From Guptibacillus hwajinpoensis (GTDB taxonomy: Bacteria > Bacillota > Bacilli > Bacillales > Bacillaceae_O): DNA of 64,000 nt. The stretch covers positions 31,604 to 95,603 of the forward strand of contig JAENYN010000012.1 of assembly GCA_016841765.1 (NCBI GenBank), written 5' to 3'. A program made the translations under genes and the position numbers. Of this stretch, positions 33,519-42,922 are shown one piece after another (positions within the stretch are counted from its first letter, which is position 1; each line of letters begins with the position of its first letter). Under the pieces are notes generated by a model, which saw only the letters and a list, made by a program, of their open reading frames with translations, searched no databases and was not told the DNA's origin.

Positions 33519-34346
33519 ATGGAGCTCTGGTATACGGAGAAACAAACCGAGAAATTTGGGATTACAGCGAAAGTCAGGCAGACTTTACATACGGAACAAA
33601 CCGATTTTCAAAAGCTCGACATGATTGAGACGGAAGAATGGGGCAATATGCTTGTCCTTGACGGCATGGTGATGACAACGAAGCGTGATGAATTTGTTTA
33701 TCACGAAATGGTGGCGCATGTTCCGCTTTTCACCCATCCGGAACCGAAGCACGTTCTTGTCGTCGGGGGCGGAGACGGCGGTGTCATCCGCGAAGTGCTC
33801 AAGCATAAAAGCGTGGAAAAAGCGACGCTTGTGGAAATCGACGGCAAAGTGATCGAGTACTCGAAAAAATACTTGCCGGAAATTGCCGGCGAACTTGAAA
33901 ATGAACGGGTTGAAGTGAAAGTTGACGATGGCTTCATGCATATCGCGACAAGCGAAAATGCGTACGATGTCATCATGGTCGATTCGACAGAACCGGTCGG
34001 GCCTGCCGCAAAGCTTTTTGAAAAAGGATTTTATGAGGGAATTTCAAAAGCGCTGAAAGACGACGGCATTTTTGTCGCACAGACCGACAACCCATGGTTT
34101 AAAGCGGATTTGATTCGCAAGGTGTATAGTGATGTCAGGGAAATATTCCCGGTGACACGCCTGTATACAGCCAACATCCCGACATACCCAAGCGGCCTGT
34201 GGACCTTTACAATCGGCTCGAAAAAATACGATCCGCTTGAAGTGCCGGAAAGCCGTTTTGATGACTTTGAAACGAAATACTATACAAAAGAGCTTCACAA
34301 CGCAGCTTTTGCGCTGCCGAAGTTTGTAAAAGATTTGACGGAGTGA
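33519..34346 (+). CDS. speE: Spermidine synthase SpeE
   Basis: SpeE transfers an aminopropyl group from decarboxylated SAM to putrescine. The 275-residue protein has an N-terminal beta domain ([19 protein letters not shown]), the nucleotide-binding [16 protein letters not shown] (about 80-95) and the catalytic Asp region [14 protein letters not shown] (about 149-162). Length and start agree with B. subtilis SpeE. The agmatinase gene follows 160 bases later, giving the arginine-agmatine-putrescine-spermidine route. Confidence 0.96.
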   Translation: MELWYTEKQTEKFGITAKVRQTLHTEQTDFQKLDMIETEEWGNMLVLDGMVMTTKRDEFVYHEMVAHVPLFTHPEPKHVLVVGGGDGGVIREVLKHKSVEKATLVEIDGKVIEYSKKYLPEIAGELENERVEVKVDDGFMHIATSENAYDVIMVDSTEPVGPAAKLFEKGFYEGISKALKDDGIFVAQTDNPWFKADLIRKVYSDVREIFPVTRLYTANIPTYPSGLWTFTIGSKKYDPLEVPESRFDDFETKYYTKELHNAAFALPKFVKDLTE

Positions 34347-34505
34347 CGTTAGCGGCACCCGAAGCTTAAGAGCAGTTTGCTGAATGCGGCGGGCTGCTCT
34401 TTTAAAGGATGTTCTGTCAATGGCTTCCGCTCGGGATCGCCGCTTTTACTGGGCGGCCGCAAGCAATCCGGCAAATCAGAACGAGGGGAAAAAGGAGGAA
34501 AAGCA

Positions 34506-35384
34506 ATGCGCTTTGATGAAGCATACAGCGGCAATGTGTTCATTGCCAGCCATCCGAATTACGATGAAAGTGAAGCGGTCCTGTACGGCATGCCGATGGA
34601 CTGGACAGTCAGCTTCCGTCCCGGCTCCCGGTTCGGACCGGCCCGCATCCGCGAGGTCTCATTGGGGCTTGAAGAATACAGTCCGTATGTTGATCGCCAT
34701 CTTGAAGAAATAAAATACTATGACGCCGGTGACATCCCGCTGCCGTTCGGCAACCCGGCGCGCAGCATCGACATGATTGAGGAATATGTCGATGGGCTGT
34801 TGGATGACGGAAAGTTCCCGCTCGGCATGGGCGGCGAACACCTCGTGTCATGGCCGATTTTTAAATCGTTCCACAAAAAGTATGATGACTTTGCCATTAT
34901 CCATATCGATGCCCATGCCGATTTGCGCAAGGAGTATGAAGGCGAGCCGCTTTCCCACTCGACACCGATCCGCAAAGCATGCGAACTGATCGGCCCGGAA
35001 AACGTCTACTCGTTCGGCATCCGCTCCGGCATGCAGGAAGAGTTCCAGTATGCGAAAGAGTCCGGCATGTATATGGCCAGGTTCGATGTGGCTGAACCAC
35101 TGAAGGCCGTGCTGCCGAAGCTTGCCGGCCGCAACGTCTATGTCACGATTGATATCGATGTGCTTGATCCGGCTCACGCCCCCGGCACAGGAACAGCGGA
35201 AGCAGGCGGAATCACATCGAAAGAACTGCTTGACGCCATCAAACTCATCACCGAATCGGATGTCAACGTAGTCGGAGCCGACCTGGTCGAAGTCGCACCC
35301 GCATATGACCCGAGTGAACAGACACAAATCGCCGCCAGCAAATTCATCCGCGAAATGCTGCTTGGCTGGGTTAAGAAAAAGTAG
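34506..35384 (+). CDS. speB: Agmatinase SpeB
   Basis: SpeB hydrolyses agmatine to putrescine and urea. The 292-residue ureohydrolase contains the Mn-binding motifs GGEHLVSWPIF, IIHIDAHADLR and VTIDIDVLDPAHAPGTGTAEAGG. The ATG at 34506 follows aaaggagg; longer openings of the frame upstream are not supported. It supplies putrescine to SpeE, encoded just upstream, and a terminator follows at once. Confidence 0.96.
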   Translation: MRFDEAYSGNVFIASHPNYDESEAVLYGMPMDWTVSFRPGSRFGPARIREVSLGLEEYSPYVDRHLEEIKYYDAGDIPLPFGNPARSIDMIEEYVDGLLDDGKFPLGMGGEHLVSWPIFKSFHKKYDDFAIIHIDAHADLRKEYEGEPLSHSTPIRKACELIGPENVYSFGIRSGMQEEFQYAKESGMYMARFDVAEPLKAVLPKLAGRNVYVTIDIDVLDPAHAPGTGTAEAGGITSKELLDAIKLITESDVNVVGADLVEVAPAYDPSEQTQIAASKFIREMLLGWVKKK

Positions 35385-35398
35385 TCATGGATATGCAG

Positions 35399-35427
35399 GC
35401 TGCCGGATACAATCCGGCGGCTTTTTT
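35399..35427 (+). terminator. Terminator of speB
   Basis: GCTGCCGGAT and ATCCGGCGGC pair around ACA and are followed by T6. Confidence 0.88.
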
Positions 35428-35604
35428 GTGGTTAAAATGCAGGAATTGTTCTTGTGCCTGTGGGGCAAAGAAGAAACGAGTGCAAACGGAGAGAAGCGGG
35501 AACGGATGTCGCATTTATGCCTATGATGATAGCGAGTCCTAGGAACAAAAAGAACGGGCAAGAGTCTGAAAATAATTTCCCGCCTTAAACTGACTTTAAT
35601 CAAA

Positions 35605-35640
35605 AGAAGAACAGCAAACCAAGCGGCCTGCTGTTCTTCT
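35605..35640. terminator. Long hairpin in the speB-symporter interval
   Basis: AGAAGAACAGCA and TGCTGTTCTTCT form a 12-pair stem around about 12 bases, with T-rich sequence after it. It could stop transcription from either side; no nearby gene clearly owns it. Confidence 0.55.
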
Positions 35641-35685
35641 TGTTATTTATTCTGTTGGCTATGTTAAACGTTAGTGTTGATTTCC

Positions 35686-35812
35686 GTTCCAGGTACTCGC
35701 TTTCCGCGGGGCGGGCGGTGAGCCTCCTCATCGCTAACGCTCTTGCGGGGTCTCACCTGTCCCGCTAATCCCGCCGGAGTCTCGCACCTTCCACTCCAAT
35801 CAACTAGTGTAA
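35686..35812 (-). repeat. GC-rich dispersed repeat, copy B
   Basis: On the minus strand it begins AGTTGATTGGAGTGGAAGG, continues GACTCC-GCGGGA, GTGAGACCCCGCAAGAGCG, GATGAGGAGGCTCACC and GCCCCGCGGAAAGCGAGTAC. This is the most complete copy in the window. Self-complementary blocks (CTCC-GCGGG with CCCGC-GGAG types) predict a branched foldback. It fills most of the gene-free interval 35428-35905. Confidence 0.75.
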
Positions 35813-35905
35813 AAAATCAACATTGTTCTTTAACACAGCCATTCTGTTAAAAGAATTCTGATGAAAATTTTCTTCCTCTCAACCAAATACACTTTTTCAA
35901 TAAAA

Positions 35906-37105
35906 TCAGCCAACCTTAACAGCGTTCTCTTCAATCCCTCTGCTGCTCCGGCGAGATTGGATTTTATCGACAAGGCCGGCAATGGCGCCGTCACCTGTAA
36001 CGTTGCAGGCGGTTCCGAAGCTGTCCTGGGCAAGGTACAGGGCAATCATAAGCGCAAGCAGGGTGGAGTCGAAGCCAAGCATCGATTCCATGATGCCGAG
36101 TGCAGCCATGACGGCGCCTCCCGGTACACCCGGTGCTGCAATCATCGTGACGCCGAGCATCAGGATGAACGGCATCATTGTTGTAAACGACGTTTCCATG
36201 CCATTCAGCATCATGACAGCCATGGATGTGCTGACAAGCGTGATGGTGCTGCCGGAAAGGTGGATCGTGGCAGACAGCGGAACGACAAAGTCGACGACTT
36301 TTTCACTGAAGTTATTTTTCTTCGCCTGGCGCAATGTAACCGGAATGGTGGCTGCTGAAGACTGGGTGCCGAGTGCTGTAAAGTAAGCAGGCAGCATATT
36401 CCGCAGCATGGCGAACGGATTTTTGCCGGAAACGGTTCCGCTGACGGTATACTGCAGCGTGATCATCAGAATATGAAGAGCAATGACAACAGCGAATACT
36501 TTTATAAAAACGCTCAAAATTTCTGCTGCAGCACCGCCGTAAGTCATGTTGGCGAAAATGCCGAGAATATGGATAGGAAGTAAAGGAATAATGACAGATG
36601 CAATCAGTTTTTCAATGATGTCTCGGAATTCATTCATTGTGTTTTGAAGAGTGTCCCCTTTGATAGCTGCCATGCCGAGACCGATGGTAAAGGCGAGCAG
36701 CAGTGCGGTCATTACACCCATGACCGGCGGCATATCAACCGTGAAGTATGCCTGGGCCAGCACTTCCTCAGGGTTTTCCATTGTCCGGGCGAATGACCCT
36801 TCTTCAAGCAAGCTCGGGAACAAAAGCGTTGCGGTAGTAAATGCGAGCAAACCTGCGGTGACAGTTGAGCCATACGCAATGCCGGCAGTCAGGCCAAGCA
36901 TTTTTTCCGCCCCTTTGCCGAGCTGGCCGATGCCCGGGGCAATGAACCCGATAATGATGAGCGGAATCACGAAACCAAGGAAGTTTCCGAACAGGCCATT
37001 GAACGTTGCCAGTCCGCGGATCATCCATTCGGGTGAGATTGATCCGATTGCAATACCGACTGCAATAGCCACTAGAACTCGAGGTAACAGGCCGAAAGAC
37101 TTCAA
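35906..37105 (-). CDS. Dicarboxylate/amino acid:cation symporter (DAACS family)
   Basis: The 399-residue protein has about eight membrane segments plus re-entrant loops. LGTQSSAATIPVTLR (serine-rich loop, near residue 235), VVPLSATIHLSGSTI and ALYLAQDSFGTACNVTGDGAIAGLVDKI are the family signatures of Na+- or H+-coupled dicarboxylate/glutamate/serine carriers. The start is TTG at 37105, giving LKSFGLLPRV, with aaggagg upstream. A cre-like site lies about 100 bases upstream. The substrate is uncertain. Confidence 0.88.
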   Translation of the reverse strand: MKSFGLLPRVLVAIAVGIAIGSISPEWMIRGLATFNGLFGNFLGFVIPLIIIGFIAPGIGQLGKGAEKMLGLTAGIAYGSTVTAGLLAFTTATLLFPSLLEEGSFARTMENPEEVLAQAYFTVDMPPVMGVMTALLLAFTIGLGMAAIKGDTLQNTMNEFRDIIEKLIASVIIPLLPIHILGIFANMTYGGAAAEILSVFIKVFAVVIALHILMITLQYTVSGTVSGKNPFAMLRNMLPAYFTALGTQSSAATIPVTLRQAKKNNFSEKVVDFVVPLSATIHLSGSTITLVSTSMAVMMLNGMETSFTTMMPFILMLGVTMIAAPGVPGGAVMAALGIMESMLGFDSTLLALMIALYLAQDSFGTACNVTGDGAIAGLVDKIQSRRSSRGIEENAVKVG

Positions 37106-37205
37106 GTTGATTTCCTCCTTCTGTATTACATGATGGGTGGACGAGTGTACGCGTGTATTATACACCGAAAAAATCAATAACTGATTATATTCAAAATAGT
37201 AAGTT

Positions 37206-37219
37206 TACAAGCGGTTACA
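37206..37219. promoter_or_regulatory. cre-like CcpA site upstream of the symporter
   Basis: TACAAGCGGTTACA fits the catabolite-responsive element at 12 of 14 positions and is itself almost palindromic. It lies between the symporter and ywiB. Confidence 0.4.
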
Positions 37220-37322
37220 AATCGGGAACCTGCTGTTTTTTATGAGAAATTCCTGCAATTAATTGCGGTTTGGGCTGATTATCTTTATAATATTAAAGTT
37301 AACGACGGTAAAGGACGTGTAT

Positions 37323-37784
37323 ATGATGAAGGACACTTCAAACGCCGTTCCGGTTACCGTTAAACTGGTTACGGAAATCACGGAACAGCAGCGGCAAGAT
37401 GAAAAAATAACCATGGAATCCAGCGGCTATCTCCAGGAAAAAGCCGGTGGAATCTATTTGATGTATGAGGAATCGATGGAGGGGGCCGGGTCCGTCAAAA
37501 CGATCGTGAAAATGAAAGATGAAGAAGTGACGATCCTGCGCTCCGGTGCGGTGTCGATGCGGCAGCAGTTCCGGCAGGGAGAAGAAACAGCCGGGCATTA
37601 CAACAGCCCGTATGGACCGATGGAAATGGTGACGAAAACACATCATATTGAATCTAACTGGCATGAACAGCCTGAAGAAGGCAAACTGAAGCTTTACTAT
37701 CAAATCTCGATGCAGGGTGAGCGGATCGGCATCCACCGCCTGACCATCACATTTCAGGAAAACAAGGAGGGTACGCAGTCATGA
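37323..37784 (+). CDS. ywiB: DUF1934 family protein YwiB
   Basis: The 153-residue protein is mostly beta-structured, as expected for the YwiB/DUF1934 calycin-like barrel, with [22 protein letters not shown] and [10 protein letters not shown]. Start 37323 follows aaaggacg. Its stop overlaps the argS start by four bases (ATGA), so the two genes are translationally coupled, as in B. subtilis. Function is unknown. Confidence 0.88.
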   Translation: MMKDTSNAVPVTVKLVTEITEQQRQDEKITMESSGYLQEKAGGIYLMYEESMEGAGSVKTIVKMKDEEVTILRSGAVSMRQQFRQGEETAGHYNSPYGPMEMVTKTHHIESNWHEQPEEGKLKLYYQISMQGERIGIHRLTITFQENKEGTQS

Positions 37785-39451
37785 ATATTGTCGAACAGGT
37801 GAAAGAACGTTTAAAAGAAGAAATCAAGCAGGCCGTCTTGAAGGCGAAACTGGCCGATGAAGCGGAAATCCCGGAGGTTGTTCTCGAAACACCGAAGGAA
37901 AAAGCGCACGGCGACTTTGCTACCAATATGGCGATGCAGCTTGCCCGAATCGCCAAAAAAGCACCACGTGCCATTGCGGAAGACATCGTCAGCAACTTTG
38001 ACAAATCAAAAGCATCCATTGATAAAGTGGAAATTGCCGGCCCAGGCTTCATCAATTTCCATATGGACAATTCCTATTTGACAGACTTGATCCCGGCGAT
38101 TCTGGAAGCGGGCGATGCCTACGGCGAAACGGATACCGGCAAGGGCGAGAAAATCCAGGTCGAGTTCGTTTCCGCCAACCCGACCGGCGACCTGCACCTT
38201 GGCCATGCCCGCGGCGCCTCAATCGGTGATTCCCTTTCCAACATCCTTGCCAAAGCGGGTTACAAGGTTTCCCGTGAATATTACATCAATGATGCCGGCA
38301 ACCAGATCCATAACCTGTCCCTGTCCGTCGAAGCCCGCTATTTGCAGGCACTCGGCCTGGATAAAGAAATGCCGGAAGACGGCTATCACGGCGAGGACAT
38401 CATCAATATCGGAAAGGCGCTTGCTGAAGAATACGGCGATAAATTTGTCAATGCCGATGAAAAAGAACGGTATGAATTTTTCCGTGAATATGGCTTGAAA
38501 TATGAAAATGAAAAACTGCGGAAAGACCTTGAGCAATTCCGTGTTGAATTCGATGTATGGTTCTCGGAAACATCGTTATACACATCCGGGAAAATCGATG
38601 AAACCCTTGCCTTTATGAAAGAAAGAGGCGAACTGTACGAAAAGGACGGCGCAACCTGGTTCGCCTCCACTAAATACGGCGATGACAAAGACCGCGTCCT
38701 GATCAAGCAGGACGGAAGCTACACATACCTGCTTCCGGATATCGCCTATCATAAAGACAAGCTCAGCCGCGGCTTTGAAACACTCATCAACATCTGGGGC
38801 GCCGACCACCATGGCTATATCCCGCGCATGAAAGCGGCCATCCAGGCACTCGGCTATGAGCGCGATACGCTTGAAGTGGAAATCATCCAGATGGTCAACC
38901 TGTTCCAAAACGGCGAAAAGGTGAAAATGAGCAAACGGACCGGAAAAGCGGTCACCCTCCGCGAACTGATGGAGGAAGTCGGAATCGACGCCATGCGCTA
39001 CTTCTTCGCCATGAGGAGCGTTGACTCCCACCTGGACTTTGACATGGACCTGGCCGTTTCGACTTCAAACGAAAACCCAGTTTACTATTCCCAGTACGCG
39101 CATGCGCGCCTGTGCAGCGTCCTGCGCCAGGCGGAAGACCGCGGCATTTCCTATGAAGGGGGACTGGACCTGTCCCTGCTGAAGTCGGAAAAGGAAATCG
39201 ACCTTCTGAAAAAACTCGGCGAATTCCCGGAAGCGGTCGTTGAAGCAGCGGAAAAGCGCACCCCGCACCGCATCGCAAACTATGTATTTGAACTGGCAGG
39301 AGCCCTCCACAGCTTCTACAATGCCGAAAAAGTCGTCAACCCGGACGAGCTGGAACTGAGCAAGGCCCGCCTTGCCCTTGTCAAAGCCGTCCAGCAAACC
39401 GTTAAAAACGCCCTGACGTTGATCGGCGTTGCCGCTCCTGAAAAGATGTAA
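37781..39451 (+). CDS. argS: Arginyl-tRNA synthetase
   Basis: ArgS charges tRNA-Arg. The 556-residue class I synthetase shows the N-terminal Add-1 domain, the HIGH-type motif in [14 protein letters not shown] (about 127-140), the KMSKR signature [13 protein letters not shown] and a C-terminal DALR anticodon-binding domain ([14 protein letters not shown] onward). Length is usual for Bacillus. aaggagg inside ywiB serves as its ribosome binding site. No T-box leader is present upstream. Confidence 0.97.
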   Translation: MNIVEQVKERLKEEIKQAVLKAKLADEAEIPEVVLETPKEKAHGDFATNMAMQLARIAKKAPRAIAEDIVSNFDKSKASIDKVEIAGPGFINFHMDNSYLTDLIPAILEAGDAYGETDTGKGEKIQVEFVSANPTGDLHLGHARGASIGDSLSNILAKAGYKVSREYYINDAGNQIHNLSLSVEARYLQALGLDKEMPEDGYHGEDIINIGKALAEEYGDKFVNADEKERYEFFREYGLKYENEKLRKDLEQFRVEFDVWFSETSLYTSGKIDETLAFMKERGELYEKDGATWFASTKYGDDKDRVLIKQDGSYTYLLPDIAYHKDKLSRGFETLINIWGADHHGYIPRMKAAIQALGYERDTLEVEIIQMVNLFQNGEKVKMSKRTGKAVTLRELMEEVGIDAMRYFFAMRSVDSHLDFDMDLAVSTSNENPVYYSQYAHARLCSVLRQAEDRGISYEGGLDLSLLKSEKEIDLLKKLGEFPEAVVEAAEKRTPHRIANYVFELAGALHSFYNAEKVVNPDELELSKARLALVKAVQQTVKNALTLIGVAAPEKM

Positions 39452-39463
39452 AAGATGAATTGT

Positions 39464-39493
39464 GAAGTGTCAGGCAGTGGTGTCTGGCACTTC
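39464..39493 (+). terminator. Hairpin after argS
   Basis: GAAGTGTCAGGCA and TGTCTGGCACTTC pair with two G-T type mismatches, followed by TTTTA. Its wording overlaps the GTGCCAGGCA palindrome family. Confidence 0.65.
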
Positions 39494-39606
39494 TTTTATG
39501 GCAATTTGCCGAAAGAGGCAAGGATTCGTGTGAAAGAATGCTGTATTAAGGCAGTGCCACTTCGTTTTATTGAAAATTTTGTACTCCGCATAGGGCAGGG
39601 GGAGAA

Positions 39607-40301
39607 TCACGCCGTTTGAGATAACATTCACGCCATAGCGGGTAAGGTTCATGCTATAAGTCGGTGGTTAGCCGCCAGTGTCTGTTACCGCGCGGACTGG
39701 GAAGCAGGTTTCGCGCCATTCAAGCAGTGTTTCACGCCATCCGATCCGGTTTTCAAGCGGAAGCCCGGTGTTTTCGCGCTAAAAATGCGTTTTTTCACGC
39801 CACAGGAGCATATCACGCGGTACAGGCTAAGTTTCACGTCATGACCAGTAGCTTTCGCACCGGACATAACGGCGTGCCGGTATTGTCCGGAACCGAACCG
39901 TTTTTATGATAAAACTCCTCAAATTTCACTTGAATTTTAAGCAAATCTCCGTTACCGCACAGACTGGAGAAAAGATTCACGCCGTTCAAACTGGCATTCA
40001 AGCTATATAGTATGAATTCCCGCCATAACCCGGCCTAATCACGCCAAAACCGGTTACAGCAGAGAACGGAATTAAGTATTCGCGCCATTCAAGCTGTGTA
40101 TCACGCCAACCAATCCGGTTTTCAAGCGCAAGCCCTCCGGTTACACGCCAAAAGAGCCTCTAATCACGCCATAGGCAGCAATTCACGCGGTACAGGGTAA
40201 GTTTCACGCCAGTTCATACCCGTTTACCGCCAAACACCGTTACCGGCAAGACCCACCAGTACCATAAGTGAATTTCCCGCCACAATCCCGGGTTCCCTGC
40301 C
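39607..40301 (+). repeat. Large array of 21-bp-spaced TTCACGCC units with an internal duplication (array 3)
   Basis: TCACGCC-type units start at 39607, 39628, 39649, 39670, 39711, 39732, 39753, 39774, 39795, 39813, 39834 and 39855, then 39977, 39998, 40018, 40039, 40080, 40101, 40122, 40143, 40164, 40183, 40204 and 40225. Most steps are exactly 21 bp. Exact TTCACGCC alternates with variants such as TTCGCGCC, TTCAAGCG and TTCCCGCC. Units at 39711-39834 and 40080-40204 also share spacer bases at an offset of 369-370 bp, so part of the array was duplicated. From 40302 to 40614 I see only the promoter region of the next gene. Confidence 0.9.
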
Positions 40302-40614
40302 AAACCTATCCCTGCCCCTGACACCGCCCCCACCCCGCACCATTATTCACAATCCTACACCTCCCACAAAAGGGAACCCCCCCGCAAACTCCATAAATTA
40401 GTCAAAAATCACAGAATTAAACGCTTGATGTCTGACATCTAACCATATAAAATGTAAACGTTGCCAGGAAATGATCTCGATTTGAAATAATTTTGTTTTG
40501 GTTTTTTATCAAGTGGAAAATAAGTACATGTTTTAACGGGGACTATTCCATAATAACGATAGACATTCGTGGATGGATGTTCCCGGCAATTATCCAGAGT
40601 AAGGAGAGTCCGCT

Positions 40615-40794
40615 ATGAAAGAAATCCTGCTTGCGCTGCTGACAGGCCTGATCGTAGGCTTCATCTTCGCATTATTCAAACTGCCGATCCCGGCGCCGCC
40701 TGCCGTTGCAGGTGTCGCAGGGATTGTCGGAATATATATTGGGTTCAAGGTGTATCTATGGGTTGCACCGATGATCCAGGCTATGGGGAAATAA
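40615..40794 (+). CDS. XapX domain small membrane protein
   Basis: This 59-residue gene encodes MKEILLALLTGLIVGFIFAL followed by FKLPIPAPPAVAGVAGIVGIYIG, the two-helix XapX (DUF1427) pattern with the conserved LPIPAPP turn. The ATG at 40615 follows aaggagag. It ends one base before the start of the alpha/beta hydrolase gene, so the two are co-transcribed. The XapX family has no established function. Confidence 0.88.
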   Translation: MKEILLALLTGLIVGFIFALFKLPIPAPPAVAGVAGIVGIYIGFKVYLWVAPMIQAMGK

Positions 40795-40795
40795 A

Positions 40796-41551
40796 TTGAT
40801 TTTGACGAGCGGCCACTACGTGGAAGTCCACGGCAGCGGGACGCCGGTACTATTCATCCATCCTCCATTTATGGGAAAAGCGGTTTTCAAGTATCAGCTT
40901 GAATTGCAAAAACATTGCCAGGTGATTTTTTATGATCAGCTTGGCCACGGCCAGAGCCAGTTGCCAACAGCTGAAGTGTCGATCACCAGTTTTGCCGATA
41001 ACGTGGTCGATATTCTGGATGAACTGGAAATTGAAAAAGCGGTATTGTGCGGATATTCGAGCGGCGGTTCGATAGCATTGGAAACGGAGCTCCGCCATCC
41101 GGGACGGGTCCAGGGGGTCATCTTGTGCGGTGGCTTTTCGGAAGTGACGACCAACCTTTTGAGTATGGAATTCACCTGTGGAGTCAAGATGGTGAAAGAG
41201 GGGCTCATGCATGTCCTGGCTGAAATTTTGGCGCTGAGCCATCGCATCACGGAAGAGGACAGGCAAGAACTGTATGAATATTGCCTGCTGGCCGACCAGG
41301 ATACGGTTCACCAACTGTATGCAACCGGCAAGGCATATCGCGCTACTGACCGGCTCCATTTGCTGAAGGCGCCGCTCCAGCTCATATACGGGGCAAGAGA
41401 TGTCTATATCCATTCATATATGGACCTTTTTATGAAAAAGGTGCCCCAGGTCGACCCGATTTTCATCCATAAAGCACCACACCAGATCCCGACGAAACAT
41501 TACCGGGAATTCAACCACATCATCCGGAAGTTTGTGGAGGAACTGGATTAG
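40796..41551 (+). CDS. Alpha/beta fold hydrolase
   Basis: The 251-residue protein starts at TTG 40796 (LILTSGHYVEVHGSGTPVLFIHPP). It has the oxyanion-hole HPPF region, the nucleophile elbow LCGYSSGGSIALE (GxSxG form GYSSG) and a late KAPHQIP with the probable catalytic His. The ribosome binding site is the gggga within the end of the XapX gene. Its substrate is unknown; the pairing with XapX is the only context. Confidence 0.82.
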   Translation: MILTSGHYVEVHGSGTPVLFIHPPFMGKAVFKYQLELQKHCQVIFYDQLGHGQSQLPTAEVSITSFADNVVDILDELEIEKAVLCGYSSGGSIALETELRHPGRVQGVILCGGFSEVTTNLLSMEFTCGVKMVKEGLMHVLAEILALSHRITEEDRQELYEYCLLADQDTVHQLYATGKAYRATDRLHLLKAPLQLIYGARDVYIHSYMDLFMKKVPQVDPIFIHKAPHQIPTKHYREFNHIIRKFVEELD

Positions 41552-41574
41552 CAAAAAACGATATAGTAAACGAT

Positions 41575-41606
41575 AAAGTGCCGGGCATTGGATGCCCGGC
41601 ACTTTT
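41575..41606 (+). terminator. Terminator of the XapX-hydrolase operon
   Basis: AAAGTGCCGGGCA and TGCCCGGCACTTTT form a perfect 13-pair stem with a TTGGA-type loop. Confidence 0.88.
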
Positions 41607-41634
41607 GTAATTTTTAACGAATTTGCATTAAAGA

Positions 41635-41682
41635 AGTGCCAGGCATTCTCCGGAGGTCATCCAGTGGGATAATGCCTGGCAC
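41635..41682. repeat. AGTGCCAGGCATT inverted repeat (loose member of the TGCCTGG family)
   Basis: AGTGCCAGGCATT and AATGCCTGGCACT are exact complements separated by 22 bases. It lies between the hydrolase terminator and the uvsE stop, and may act as a terminator for uvsE. Confidence 0.75.
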
Positions 41683-41731
41683 TGTGTATGGATTTTTGTT
41701 TGGGAGTAAAGCATAAGTTTCATACACCTAT

Positions 41732-42685
41732 TTAAATAATAAACTCAGCTCCTCCAACCCGTTTCCAGCCTCGTACTTTCTCCATCTCCTCCATCAGTTT
41801 CAGCAATGCGAGGTCCTTTTGCTTTGCTTCGATCATGACATCAACATTACGGCCGATTTCCCGCGCTTGAAGTAAAAATGGGCGGATGAAATCAAGGTCG
41901 ACATAATCGTGATGGCTGCGGTAGCTGTGGCTTGATTTTGGAGAAGACAGGTGGACTTTCGGCTTCAGGCCGGTGCCGTTCCATGTATCGAAAATGCTTG
42001 GCAGCAGCTCTTCGTACGGCGTATCTCTTTTGTTGGCCATATGGTGATGGTAGTCGAACACCATCGGGATGCCCAGCTTTTCGCAAACACCCAGTGTTTC
42101 TGCGGCCGTATACGTCTTATCATCATTTTCCAGAGTCATCCGCTTGAAGGCCCGGCCGGGAAGCATGCTAATATTTTCATAAAATCGTTCCAGGGCGGAT
42201 GCCTTGTCTCCGTATGCTCCGCCGATATGGATGTTGATCACCGACCTGTCCGCAATCCCCATCGCATCAAGCATGTTGTAGTGGTGGACCATATCGGTGA
42301 TGGCATTTTCAGTCACTGTCTGACGTTTTCCCGTAAACAGGGTATACTGGCCCGGATGGAAGCTGACCCTGAGGCCGTTTCCTTTCACGAGTTCGCCGAT
42401 TTCCCTGAACGTTCCGCTGAATTCTTCAAGGTAATCCCACTTCACATCGGGATGGGTTGCAAGCGGAACGAGAGCAGAGGACAGGCGGTAGATCTTGATT
42501 CCGGCAGCGATATTGAAATGGAGGGCCCGTTTGGTGTTTTCGAGATTGGACTGCACGATGGCTTTCAGTTTTTCATCGCGTTCCCTCTTGCCCAGCTCCT
42601 GATAGCGTTTGTATGTTATCGTCCTTGAAGGCGACGCTTGCCACAGGGACATGGCGATGGAAACGTAGCCGAACCGGATATGCAT
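41732..42685 (-). CDS. uvsE: UV damage endonuclease UvsE
   Basis: UvsE (UVDE) nicks DNA 5' to UV photoproducts and other lesions. The 317-residue TIM-barrel protein has IRFGYVSIA at the start, SFHPGQYTLF near 108, VINIHIGGAYGDK, MTLENDDKTY and MVFDYHHHMAN, which supply the metal ligands. The ATG at 42685 follows gaggtgatt. Its place next to the cls gene matches ywjD-ywjE of B. subtilis. Confidence 0.93.
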   Translation of the reverse strand: MHIRFGYVSIAMSLWQASPSRTITYKRYQELGKRERDEKLKAIVQSNLENTKRALHFNIAAGIKIYRLSSALVPLATHPDVKWDYLEEFSGTFREIGELVKGNGLRVSFHPGQYTLFTGKRQTVTENAITDMVHHYNMLDAMGIADRSVINIHIGGAYGDKASALERFYENISMLPGRAFKRMTLENDDKTYTAAETLGVCEKLGIPMVFDYHHHMANKRDTPYEELLPSIFDTWNGTGLKPKVHLSSPKSSHSYRSHHDYVDLDFIRPFLLQAREIGRNVDVMIEAKQKDLALLKLMEEMEKVRGWKRVGGAEFII

Positions 42686-42880
42686 ATTAATCACCTCTAT
42701 AAAAAGCAGCATTCTAAAGCAGTGCGGACTGCCATCTCCAGCAAACGAGGAAGCGGAAATGCTTGAAAAATGTCACGCATGAACCAGACCGAACCCAACA
42801 AAAACAGTCAGGGGCACAGCCGGCTTTATCCTAAAAATTATCTCCTGCAATGAAAACTTCCTTGCCTTGGATGGCAAGAA

Positions 42881-42906
42881 GAAAAGCTGCATCACAGCAG
42901 CTTTTC
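42881..42906 (-). terminator. Terminator of the cls-like gene
   Basis: GAAAAGCTGC and GCAGCTTTTCC pair around ATCACA just past the minus-strand stop codon. Confidence 0.75.
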
Positions 42907-42922
42907 CGCGTCAGATATTGGA

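Noticed and set aside
37323..37784. T-box leader for argS
   Set aside because: argS is translationally coupled to ywiB, and no specifier loop or T-box sequence (AGGGTGGNACCGCG) is seen upstream of ywiB.
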